NCBI GenBank assembly: GCA_014859615.1
Contig: JACUTX010000179.1
Coordinates: 1 to 5,335, forward strand
Origin: Desulfuromonadales bacterium
Lineage (GTDB): Bacteria; Desulfobacterota; Desulfuromonadia; Desulfuromonadales; UBA2294
Direction of reading: 5' to 3'
DNA: 5,335 nt
Shown in pieces: positions 1 through 5,335 of the stretch (the stretch's first letter is position 1; each line of letters opens with the position of its first letter). The notes beneath the pieces are model-generated. The model ran no database searches. It was not told the DNA's origin and saw nothing but the letters and a program-made list of their open reading frames with translations. The position numbers and the translations under genes are program-made.

Positions 1-206
1 CCCCGCACCAAAGCCTCGGCAAAAGATTTTACATGCGGATGAACTTTTGCCTCCGTATCTTCCGGTTCGCCAAGAACATCATTGCGAAATCGAAAATTTT
101 TCCAGAAATCTTCAAGAATAATATCGATTTCCGTATCATGATCGTAAAGACTGTATAAAATTTTAAGGGCAAATTCTCTCCCCTGTCTTCTGACTCCCGG
201 TTCCAT
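1..206 (-). CDS. nusB: Transcription antitermination factor NusB, N-terminal part (3' end outside window)
   Basis: The first 68 codons plus two bases of NusB, which partners with S10 (NusE) on boxA RNA to promote antitermination of rRNA and other operons. Translating the minus strand from the ATG at 206 gives MEPGVRRQGREFALKILYSLYDHD, shown here as overlapping motifs: RRQGREFALKILYSLYD at about 6-22 is the diagnostic N-terminal helix with the arginine-rich RNA-contact region (other family members read RRxAREfALQaLY). ILEDFWKNF at 30-38 and FAEALVRG at 62-69 match the following helices. The open frame runs off the left edge without a stop, so the C-terminal half is unseen. The ATG shares a base with the ribH TGA, and GGAG inside the ribH tail lies five bases before it, so translational coupling is likely. 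ribH-nusB adjacency is widely conserved, which supports the call. Confidence 0.93.
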   Translation of the reverse strand, partial: MEPGVRRQGREFALKILYSLYDHDTEIDIILEDFWKNFRFRNDVLGEPEDTEAKVHPHVKSFAEALVR

Positions 207-676
207 CAAGACTCCATCGATCTGAAAAGATTGGCCATTTCGATGATCGTGACGGCGGCTTCGAACCCTTTATTTCCAGCTTTCGTTCCAGCCCGTTCTA
301 CTGCCTGCTCGATGTTGTCGGTAGTCAAGACGCCAAAAGCGACCGGAATACCGGAATCGAGACTGACAGAGGCAATCCCTTTGGAGACTTCGGCACTGAC
401 ATAGTCAAAATGTGGCGTTGCACCACGAATCACTGCGCCGAGGCAGATGACAGCATCATATTTCCCCGAATTAACCATTTTTTTGGCCACCATCGGGAGT
501 TCAAAAGCGCCGGGAACACGAACCACGTCGAGATCGTGCTCTTCTGCGCCGTGCCGGCGCAGAGCATCGAGCGCCCCTTCTAGTAGCCGCTCGGAAATAA
601 ACCCATTGAAACGACTGACGGCTATTCCAACTTTCAGGCCGGATGCATCGAGTTTTCCTTCAATAATATTTGGCAT
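206..676 (-). CDS. ribH: 6,7-dimethyl-8-ribityllumazine synthase
   Basis: Condenses the dephosphorylated pyrimidine from the RibD branch with dihydroxybutanone phosphate from RibBA to form the lumazine consumed by RibE. The family forms pentamers or 60-mer capsids in the cytosol. It is 156 residues, the usual length. Motifs: SRFN at 21-24 (aromatic ring-stacking Phe23), PGAFELP at 55-61, GAVIRGATPHFDYV at 80-93 with catalytic His89 (equivalent to His88 of the Bacillus enzyme), GVLTTDN at 115-121, and phosphate-binding Arg128 followed by GTKAGNKG at 130-137. The start MPNIIEG is typical and has AGGAG seven bases upstream. It sits 25 nt after ribBA. Its TGA overlaps the nusB ATG as TGATG, the same ribH-nusB pairing as in E. 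coli. No residue appears degenerate. Confidence 0.98.
   Translation of the reverse strand: MPNIIEGKLDASGLKVGIAVSRFNGFISERLLEGALDALRRHGAEEHDLDVVRVPGAFELPMVAKKMVNSGKYDAVICLGAVIRGATPHFDYVSAEVSKGIASVSLDSGIPVAFGVLTTDNIEQAVERAGTKAGNKGFEAAVTIIEMANLFRSMES
212..215 (-). promoter_or_regulatory. Ribosome binding site of nusB
   Basis: Minus-strand GGAG five bases before the nusB ATG at 206, embedded in the last codons of ribH. It decides the nusB start within the TGATG overlap. Confidence 0.7.
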
Positions 677-683
677 TTTACTT

Positions 684-688
684 CTCCT
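684..688 (-). promoter_or_regulatory. Ribosome binding site of ribH
   Basis: Minus-strand AGGAG seven bases before the ribH ATG at 676, in the 25-nt gap after ribBA. It is the strongest-looking site in the window together with that of nrdR. Confidence 0.8.
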
Positions 689-701
689 GTCAGCAGACTA
701 C

Positions 702-1907
702 TCAGAGATTTTCAAAAAGATGACCCATCTTCTCTTGTTTTGTTTTCAGGTAGGAAAGGTTTGAAGCCGTCGCCGCAATTTCGAGCGGCACGCGCTCAAC
801 CACCGATAGACCATAACCTTCAAGACCGACAATTTTTTTCGGATTATTGGTCATCAGGCGAATTTTGCGAATCCCTAAATCATACAGAATCTGCGCACCG
901 ATACCATAATCACGTAAATCAGCTTTAAAACCGAGAGCTTCATTCGCCTCGACGGTGTCATGCCCCTTGTCCTGCAAAGCATATGCACGCAACTTGTTGA
1001 TCAGGCCGATTCCGCGTCCTTCCTGACGCATATAGAGCAGAACACCAACACCTTCGTTTTCGATCAGCAACATCGCTGCCTTCAACTGATCTCCACAATC
1101 ACAGCGCAAAGAACCAAAGACATCACCGGTGAGACATTCGGAATGGACACGAACCAAAACCGGTTGATCCGAATTGATTTCACCTTTAATTAAAGCCATG
1201 TGCTGAGAATCATCGACAGCATTTTCGTAAGCGACAGCCTTAAAATCTGTGCCAAACAGTGTCGGCAGGGTCGTTTCAGCCGCACGATGCACCAGCAGCT
1301 CTTTACGCATCCGGTAGGCAACCAGATCAGCGATAGTGACAATCCTTAGGTTATGGAGCTTGGCAAATTTCTTCAGTTGTGGCATGCGCGACATTGTGCC
1401 ATCTTCGTTCATGATTTCACAAATCACTCCGGCTGGCTTGAGACCAGCCAGGCGAGCGAGATCAACTGACCCCTCGGTCTGTCCCGCACGGACAAGGGCA
1501 CCCCCTTTTTTGGCTCGCAGCGGGAAAATATGACCGGGACGAGCAAGGTCAAACGCCCTGGTTTCATCGGCGATGGCAACTTGAATCGTCCGGGCCCGGT
1601 CCGCGACTGATATCCCTGTCGAAACCCCGGTTCGCGCCTCAATCGAGACAGTAAAAGCGGTGCCGAATGAAGAGGAATTATTCTGAACCATCAATGGCAG
1701 TTCGAGAAGATCAGCACGCTCTTCGGTGAGGGAGAGACAGATCAGCCCACGTCCCTCTTTTGCCATAAAATTGATCGCTTCAGGCGTTACTTTTTCTGCA
1801 GCGATAACAAGATCACCTTCATTTTCACGATCTTCATCATCAACCAGGATAATCATATTCCCCTGGCGGAGATCGTCCAAGGCTGCTTCGATGTTCTCAA
1901 TCGGCAT
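702..1907 (-). CDS. ribBA: Bifunctional RibBA: 3,4-dihydroxy-2-butanone 4-phosphate synthase / GTP cyclohydrolase II
   Basis: Supplies both branches of riboflavin synthesis: the N-terminal domain (about 1-200) converts ribulose 5-phosphate to dihydroxybutanone phosphate, and the C-terminal domain (about 205-401) opens GTP to formate, pyrophosphate and the pyrimidine used by RibD. N-domain motifs: DDEDRENEGD at 23-32 (acidic loop and metal ligand Glu28), Cys57 in GLICLSL, STGIS at 96-100, RPGHIFPL at 123-130 and CEIMNEDG with Glu164. Where E. coli RibB has the metal-binding His153 (GGHTEA) this protein has Gln143 (AGQTEG). C-domain motifs: zinc ligands Cys258, Cys269 and Cys271, RQEGRGIGL at 294-302, RAYALQ with Tyr309, DTVEAN at 317-322 and MTNNPKK, all intact. 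Thus cyclohydrolase activity looks sound, while the synthase site carries one notable substitution. The 401-residue length is normal. The start is supported by AAGGA six bases upstream and the standard MPIENIE beginning. It lies 66 nt after ribE. Confidence 0.96.
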   Translation of the reverse strand: MPIENIEAALDDLRQGNMIILVDDEDRENEGDLVIAAEKVTPEAINFMAKEGRGLICLSLTEERADLLELPLMVQNNSSSFGTAFTVSIEARTGVSTGISVADRARTIQVAIADETRAFDLARPGHIFPLRAKKGGALVRAGQTEGSVDLARLAGLKPAGVICEIMNEDGTMSRMPQLKKFAKLHNLRIVTIADLVAYRMRKELLVHRAAETTLPTLFGTDFKAVAYENAVDDSQHMALIKGEINSDQPVLVRVHSECLTGDVFGSLRCDCGDQLKAAMLLIENEGVGVLLYMRQEGRGIGLINKLRAYALQDKGHDTVEANEALGFKADLRDYGIGAQILYDLGIRKIRLMTNNPKKIVGLEGYGLSVVERVPLEIAATASNLSYLKTKQEKMGHLFENL

Positions 1908-1913
1908 TTTAAT

Positions 1914-1918
1914 TCCTT
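1914..1918 (-). promoter_or_regulatory. Ribosome binding site of ribBA
   Basis: Minus-strand AAGGA six bases before the ribBA ATG, in an A-rich leader. Because ribBA is separated from ribE by 66 nt, it must initiate on its own site rather than by stop/start coupling. I see no convincing promoter in that gap. Confidence 0.8.
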
Positions 1919-1973
1919 TAGTTATTACATGAATGGCTATCGGCAGTTGTTTTACAGATGGCCCGTATTTATG

Positions 1974-2618
1974 TCACAGAAAACCATGCTTGGCAAGAAT
2001 TTCACTTGTTAGCGATGGTTTGACTCCAGGGTCATAATTCAGCAAACGCTCAACATATTTACCGAGGATATCGGTCTCTATATTCACTTTTGATCCGGGT
2101 CGCAGCTCCTTCAATGTCGTTTTATCGAGAGTATGTGGAATAATACTGAGATGAAAACTGTTTGCGTTGACACTGTTGATGGTCAGACTGATCCCATCGA
2201 CAGCCACAGAGCCTTTTTCGATCAGATAGCGACAACAGCTGACCGGAACTTCAATCTCGATCAAAACAGCATTATTAACTGTTGAGAGCTGTTTGACCGT
2301 CCCGACCGCGTCAACATGCCCCGTTACGATATGCCCTCCCAGTCGATCTCCGACCCGCAACGCCCGCTCCAGATTGACCCGGCTTCCGGTTCTGAGCAAT
2401 TCAAGGGTCGACCGGGAAAATGTCTCCGGCGAAACATCCGCCGAAAACGCATGGGTCTCTTTTGCGGTCACCGTAAGACAAATGCCGTTCACGGCAATAC
2501 TGTCGCCCTGAGTCAAACTCTCTGTCGGCAGAGAGGTTCCTACCGTTATCACTGCCGAAGTCGACGTCCGCGCGATACTCTTTAACGTCCCGCAATCTTC
2601 AATCAAACCGGTGAACAT
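1974..2618 (-). CDS. ribE: Riboflavin synthase, alpha chain (lumazine-binding repeat protein)
   Basis: Catalyses the last step of riboflavin synthesis, dismutation of two 6,7-dimethyl-8-ribityllumazine molecules into riboflavin and the pyrimidine that RibH recycles. It is 214 residues and begins MFTGLIE, the family's signature N-terminus. Two tandem lumazine-binding barrels are visible: repeat 1 (about 1-95) with GDSIAVNGICLTV at 38-50, and repeat 2 (about 96-190) opening at GGHIVTGHVD (94-103) with KGSVAVDGISLTI at 135-147. A C-terminal helix ending AKHGFL follows, as expected for the trimerising tail. A TTG codon immediately upstream (2621) could lengthen it by one residue. The ATG at 2618 is preferred because MFTGLIE is the conserved start, it overlaps the ribD stop as TGATG, and GAGG lies seven bases before it. 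This is the gene called ribE in most bacteria and ribC in older E. coli usage. Confidence 0.97.
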   Translation of the reverse strand: MFTGLIEDCGTLKSIARTSTSAVITVGTSLPTESLTQGDSIAVNGICLTVTAKETHAFSADVSPETFSRSTLELLRTGSRVNLERALRVGDRLGGHIVTGHVDAVGTVKQLSTVNNAVLIEIEVPVSCCRYLIEKGSVAVDGISLTINSVNANSFHLSIIPHTLDKTTLKELRPGSKVNIETDILGKYVERLLNYDPGVKPSLTSEILAKHGFL

Positions 2619-3709
2619 CAAACAACCTCGCCTTCAATCAGGATATCGTTACCAAAAGAACAGGAACGAATGTCCTGCAACACTACTGCATCTTTCAACA
2701 GTGTGACACCCCCTCCGGAAAAAACGGGAAACCCATCCTCACCCCCTAAAAGTTTCGGCGCGATAAAAAAAGCGACACGATCGACGATGCCTGATCTTAG
2801 CGCCGCACCGTTCAAAACTGATCCGGCTTCGAGCAGCAGACTCTGAATATTGCGCTGACCCAGATAACGCATCAAATCAATAAGTGACACCCGACCATCA
2901 GGATCAGAGTCAAGGAGAATAACCTCAACTCCGATGTCGTGCAACTCCTCTATTCGCGAATTATGAGCTGCAGAAGTTGTCGCAATCAGCGGCAAGCGAG
3001 CCGTATCCGGGGAGAGGATTTGCGCCCTGGCCGGGATGCGCAGTTGTGAGTCAACAACAATCCGCAACGCGTCGCGCCCCCCTTCGGGGAGACGGGTTGT
3101 TAACCGCGAATCATCAGCCAATATCGAGCCGATACCGGTCAAGATCGCATCCGAACGGTTTCGCATCCTATGTACGTACAGACGGCTCAGTTCACCGGTG
3201 ACCCATTGCGAATCACCAGTATGTGTCGCTGTCTGTCCATCAAGGGTCATCGCAGTTTTCAGGGTGACAAATGGCAAACCAGTTAGAATATGTTTTTTAA
3301 ACGGTGCAATCAGACGGCGACAGGACGACTCCAGCAGGCCTGCGACGACTTTGACACCAAAACTGCGTAAACGCTCGATCCCCTTCCCGGCGACCACAGG
3401 ATTCGGATCTGAACAGCCGACAAAAACCCGCCGGATTCCAGCCTTAATGATCGCTTCAGTGCAAGGCCCTGTCCGGCCATGATGATTACACGGTTCGAGA
3501 GTCACATAGAGATCAGCGCCATCCGTTCGATCTCCTGCAGCATTAAGCGCAAAGATCTCAGCATGTGGTTCGCCAGCGGCAGGATGAAACCCTGTACCGA
3601 TAACTTCAGCACCGGAAACGACAACGGCCCCGACCGGGGGGTTGGGGCTGGTACGACCTTCGCCCTTTCGGGCAAGATCAAGGGCTTGCTGCATAAATTG
3701 TTCAGACAT
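2618..3709 (-). CDS. ribD: Bifunctional riboflavin biosynthesis protein RibD (pyrimidine deaminase / reductase)
   Basis: Catalyses two consecutive cytosolic steps of riboflavin synthesis: zinc-dependent deamination of the diamino-pyrimidinone ribosyl phosphate made by GTP cyclohydrolase II, then NADPH-dependent reduction of the ribosyl side chain. The deaminase domain (about 1-145) shows NPPVGAVVV, HAE at 49-51 and PCNHHGRTGPC at 73-83, giving zinc ligands His49, Cys74 and Cys83 with catalytic Glu51. The reductase domain (about 147-360, dihydrofolate-reductase-like) shows VTLKTAMTLDGQTA with Lys151, SQWVTG, ILADDSRLT with Asp200, LLLEAGSVLNGAAL and IAPKLLGG. The 363-residue length is normal for a full two-domain protein. 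The ATG at 3709 is the best start: an in-frame TAA lies at 3728-3730 with no other start codon between, and the next Met would clip the first helix. The ribosome binding site is poor (AAGGG about 15 nt upstream). The TGA overlaps the ribE ATG as TGATG. Confidence 0.98.
   Translation of the reverse strand: MSEQFMQQALDLARKGEGRTSPNPPVGAVVVSGAEVIGTGFHPAAGEPHAEIFALNAAGDRTDGADLYVTLEPCNHHGRTGPCTEAIIKAGIRRVFVGCSDPNPVVAGKGIERLRSFGVKVVAGLLESSCRRLIAPFKKHILTGLPFVTLKTAMTLDGQTATHTGDSQWVTGELSRLYVHRMRNRSDAILTGIGSILADDSRLTTRLPEGGRDALRIVVDSQLRIPARAQILSPDTARLPLIATTSAAHNSRIEELHDIGVEVILLDSDPDGRVSLIDLMRYLGQRNIQSLLLEAGSVLNGAALRSGIVDRVAFFIAPKLLGGEDGFPVFSGGGVTLLKDAVVLQDIRSCSFGNDILIEGEVV
2626..2629 (-). promoter_or_regulatory. 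Ribosome binding site of ribE
   Basis: Minus-strand GAGG (within GAAGGCGAGG, 2626-2635) seven bases before the ATG at 2618. It lies in the end of ribD and supports the ATG start rather than the TTG one codon earlier, though the two differ by only three bases. Confidence 0.7.
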
Positions 3710-3734
3710 CGATCGGCTTAAAAGCCCTTATAGT

Positions 3735-4205
3735 CTAATGGGTCTTCGGTTTTTCCTGATTCAGAATATCCTTCAACTCATCCATAAATTCATTAATGTC
3801 CTTGAATTGGCGATAGACAGAAGCAAATCGCACATAAGCAACTTCGTCGATCCCTTGCAAAGATTCCATCACGGCACTCCCTATCTGCCCGACATCTATC
3901 TCCTTGTCACCACTCTCCTGAAGAGACTGCTGAAATCCGTCGACAAACTTTTCTATTGTCGCAATCGGGACAGGGCGTTTTTCACAGGCACGCTGCATTC
4001 CGGCGATGATCTTGTTGCGATCAAAAACCTCACGGCAACCGTCTTTTTTAATAACAAGGGGGAGAGATTCCTCAACCCGTTCATAGGTTGTAAAGCGCCG
4101 TTCGCAATCGATACACTCTCGTCGACGGCGAATATTATTCCCCTCTTTCCCCATACGGGAATCGACCACCTTGGTATCATTAAACCCGCAGAACGGACAC
4201 TTCAT
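3735..4205 (-). CDS. nrdR: Transcriptional repressor NrdR of ribonucleotide reductase genes
   Basis: Zinc-ribbon/ATP-cone repressor that represses ribonucleotide reductase genes when dATP occupies its nucleotide site. The 156-residue length is normal for the family. Zinc ribbon at residues 1-45: Cys3 and Cys6 (MKCPFC) with Cys31 and Cys34 (ECIDC). The basic stretch IRRRRE at 25-30 and RFTTYERVE at 37-45 are the classic DNA-binding part. The ATP-cone domain spans about 49-139, with VIKKDG, EVFDRNKI and a conserved C-terminal VAYVRFASVYRQF. The ATG overlaps the preceding deaminase stop as ATGA and is preceded by a good AGGAG five bases upstream. The stop is TAG, 25 nt before ribD. The nrdR-ribD neighbourhood is conserved in many proteobacteria, including E. 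coli. I saw no convincing NrdR box within the window, so its targets are presumably elsewhere. Confidence 0.97.
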   Translation of the reverse strand: MKCPFCGFNDTKVVDSRMGKEGNNIRRRRECIDCERRFTTYERVEESLPLVIKKDGCREVFDRNKIIAGMQRACEKRPVPIATIEKFVDGFQQSLQESGDKEIDVGQIGSAVMESLQGIDEVAYVRFASVYRQFKDINEFMDELKDILNQEKPKTH

Positions 4206-4678
4206 TCGATCTCCTGTGCAATCAAGCTGATTTTACCGACATAGATACGAAAATCGATATCGGACTCTTCGAGCATATTTTTAGCCAGAATATCGGGATA
4301 ACCATCCAGATAAACAACTTGCTTAATCCCGGAGTTGATAATCATTTTTGCACAGATAATACAGGGAGCATGTGTACAAAACAGCGTCGCTGCATCGATA
4401 TTGACACCATGTTTGGCCGCCTGCAGAATTACATTCTGTTCCGCATGCAGACCACGGCACAATTCGTGTCGCTCACCGGATGGGACTTTTAACTGCTCGC
4501 GCAGACAGCCGGTCTGTTCGCAATGGGCAATACCGCTAGGAGTCCCATTATAACCGGTGGCAAGAATATTCTTATGCTTGACCAGAACAGCACCAACCTG
4601 ACGACGCAGACAAGTCGATCGCCGGGAAACGAGCTGAGCGATGCTCATGAAATACTCTTCCCAACTCGGTCGCTGCAT
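4202..4678 (-). CDS. Deoxycytidylate (dCMP) deaminase, ComEB-type (COG2131-like)
   Basis: Zinc-dependent cytosolic enzyme expected to convert dCMP to dUMP, feeding thymidylate synthesis. With the chosen start it is 158 residues. Motifs: RPSWEEYFM at the N-terminus, STCLRRQVGAVLV at 21-33, ATGYNGTPSG at 40-49, the catalytic HAE at 78-80 (zinc ligand His78, proton-shuttling Glu80) and PCIIC at 105-109 (zinc ligands Cys106 and Cys109). The extra Cys/His-rich insert before HAE (His53, Cys58, His71, Cys74) is of the dCMP deaminase kind and may bind a second zinc. The reading frame extends 13 codons further upstream to 4717, but the family normally begins MxRPSW. The ATG at 4678 also forms a TGATG overlap with the glyA stop, so I place the start there. 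Its Shine-Dalgarno is weak (GGTTGG), suggesting translation coupled to glyA. The 3' end overlaps nrdR by ATGA. Some annotations call this family comEB after the Bacillus competence locus, but nothing here suggests competence. Confidence 0.93.
   Translation of the reverse strand: MQRPSWEEYFMSIAQLVSRRSTCLRRQVGAVLVKHKNILATGYNGTPSGIAHCEQTGCLREQLKVPSGERHELCRGLHAEQNVILQAAKHGVNIDAATLFCTHAPCIICAKMIINSGIKQVVYLDGYPDILAKNMLEESDIDFRIYVGKISLIAQEIE
4211..4215 (-). promoter_or_regulatory. Ribosome binding site of nrdR
   Basis: Minus-strand AGGAG five bases before the nrdR ATG at 4205. It lies inside the last codons of the dCMP deaminase gene and fixes the nrdR start within the ATGA overlap. Confidence 0.8.
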
Positions 4679-5335
4679 CAGACCAACCGATCTGCATAAA
4701 GGGGGAATCGCAGGCACATCGCTTTGACCTCCTCCTGGATTTTTTGCAAAGCGACCCGATCATCCGTATGAGTCAGAGCACGCTGAATCCAGTCAGCCAC
4801 CTGCTTCATCTCCGGCTCTTTCAACCCCCGCGTAGTGGTCGCAGGCGTGCCGATACGAATTCCACTGGTCACAAACGGAGAACGGGCGTCGAAGGGGACA
4901 GCATTTTTGTTCATGGTCAAACCGGCACTCTCAAGTGCCGCTTCAGCGACTTTTCCGGTCATCTCTGTTCCACTGAAATCGAGTAACATCAGATGGTTAT
5001 CTGTCCCACCGGAGACCAGATTAAAGCCATGCGCAACAAGAGCATCTGCCAGCGCCTTCGCATTTTTGACCACTTGTTGTGTATAAATTTTAAACTCGGG
5101 CGATAAAGCTTCCTTAAAGGAAACCGCTTTGGCGGCGATAACATGCATCAGCGGACCACCTTGAATGCCGGGGAAAATATTACTGTTCAGTTTTTTTGCA
5201 TCCGCTTCACGACAGAGAATCATGCCACCACGCGGACCACGCAAGGTTTTATGCGTTGTCGTCGTCACATAATCGGCGTACGGAACCGGGTTAGGATGTT
5301 CTCCGGCAGCGACCAGACCGGCAATGTGCGCCATA
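4678..5335 (-). CDS. glyA: Serine hydroxymethyltransferase, C-terminal part (5' end outside window)
   Basis: PLP enzyme of the cytosol that interconverts serine plus tetrahydrofolate and glycine plus 5,10-methylene-tetrahydrofolate, the main entry to one-carbon metabolism. About 218 residues are visible. The first visible complete codons read MAHIAG, and the single preceding base fits the last base of an Asp codon, as in the family's DMAHIAG segment, whose Asp contacts the PLP ring nitrogen. The PLP Schiff-base lysine lies in TTTTHKTLRGPRGG about 29 residues in, corresponding to Lys229 of E. coli GlyA. Downstream come GIQGGPLMHVIAAKAV, the TDNHLMLLD stretch and the SGIRIGTPATTTRG segment, all typical, and the protein ends in the usual RFPLYA-type tail. 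About 200 N-terminal residues are missing because the window ends, not because of damage. Its TGA shares its last base with the ATG of the next gene. Identification is very secure. Confidence 0.97.
   Translation of the reverse strand, partial: MAHIAGLVAAGEHPNPVPYADYVTTTTHKTLRGPRGGMILCREADAKKLNSNIFPGIQGGPLMHVIAAKAVSFKEALSPEFKIYTQQVVKNAKALADALVAHGFNLVSGGTDNHLMLLDFSGTEMTGKVAEAALESAGLTMNKNAVPFDARSPFVTSGIRIGTPATTTRGLKEPEMKQVADWIQRALTHTDDRVALQKIQEEVKAMCLRFPLYADRLV

Noticed and set aside
447..764. 105-residue plus-strand open frame
   Set aside because: Antisense to ribH and the end of ribBA, low-complexity Ser/Arg composition, no motif.
1908..1973. Possible internal promoter or hairpin in the 66-nt ribE-ribBA gap
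   Set aside because: The best -10-like run (minus-strand AATAAC) has no credible -35 at the right spacing. The only stem found (GGC-ATC with GAT-GCC, one mismatch, 15-nt loop) is too weak to be a terminator or regulator, and no U-run follows it.
3036..3482. 148-residue plus-strand open frame
   Set aside because: Antisense to ribD, rich in Arg/Ser/Pro as expected for a shadow frame, with no family resemblance.
3710..3734. NrdR box for self-control of the operon
   Set aside because: The ACTATAAGG run only loosely resembles half of the palindromic NrdR box, and no paired second copy is present.
3642..4244. 200-residue plus-strand open frame
   Set aside because: It lies antisense across nrdR and the start of ribD, both securely identified. 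It shows no recognisable motif and fits a shadow of the real coding strand.
4679..4717. Thirteen-codon N-terminal extension of the dCMP deaminase (start at 4717)
   Set aside because: It would lie entirely inside the glyA 3' end. Family members begin at MxRPSW, and the ATG at 4678 gives the same TGATG overlap used at other junctions.
1..5335. FMN riboswitch (RFN element) controlling the rib genes
   Set aside because: No gap exceeds 66 nt, which is too short for the element, and none of the junctions shows its conserved multi-stem pattern. Any such element would have to lie outside the window.

Overview
This window is a dense, single-strand housekeeping operon. Every credible gene is on the minus strand, so transcription runs from the right edge (5335) to the left edge (1). 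The order is glyA (3' part), a dCMP deaminase, nrdR, ribD, ribE, ribBA, ribH and nusB (5' part). The proteins look most like the Desulfuromonadales/Geobacterales type (Geobacter, Pelobacter, Desulfuromonas and relatives). That assignment is inference from remembered gene order (glyA - dCMP deaminase - nrdR - ribDE-BA-H - nusB), protein style and roughly balanced base composition. No alignment was run. The nrdR-ribD-ribH-nusB backbone is itself widespread in proteobacteria, including E. coli.

Region by region: 4678-5335 encodes the C-terminal half of serine hydroxymethyltransferase, including its PLP lysine. 4202-4678 encodes a zinc-dependent deoxycytidylate deaminase, and 3735-4205 the ribonucleotide reductase repressor NrdR. 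702-3709 encodes three riboflavin enzymes: RibD, the RibE synthase and the bifunctional RibBA. 206-676 encodes lumazine synthase RibH, and 1-206 the first 68 codons of the transcription antitermination factor NusB. Gaps are tiny (25, 66 and 25 nt). Four junctions are stop/start overlaps of TGATG or ATGA type, and no terminator, riboswitch, tRNA, repeat, mobile element or CRISPR is visible.

The genes fall into two metabolic themes. The upstream three serve deoxynucleotide supply: SHMT makes methylene-tetrahydrofolate, dCMP deaminase makes dUMP (together the two substrates of thymidylate synthase), and NrdR senses ATP/dATP to control ribonucleotide reductase. The next four hold the core riboflavin route from GTP and ribulose 5-phosphate: GTP cyclohydrolase II and dihydroxybutanone phosphate synthase (RibBA), deaminase/reductase (RibD), lumazine synthase (RibH) and riboflavin synthase (RibE). 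The dephosphorylating enzyme and RibF are not in the window, as is usual.

I see no novel system here. The most interesting detail is in RibBA: the position corresponding to a metal-binding histidine of the dihydroxybutanone phosphate synthase domain is glutamine (residue 143). It may be a lineage variant rather than a defect.
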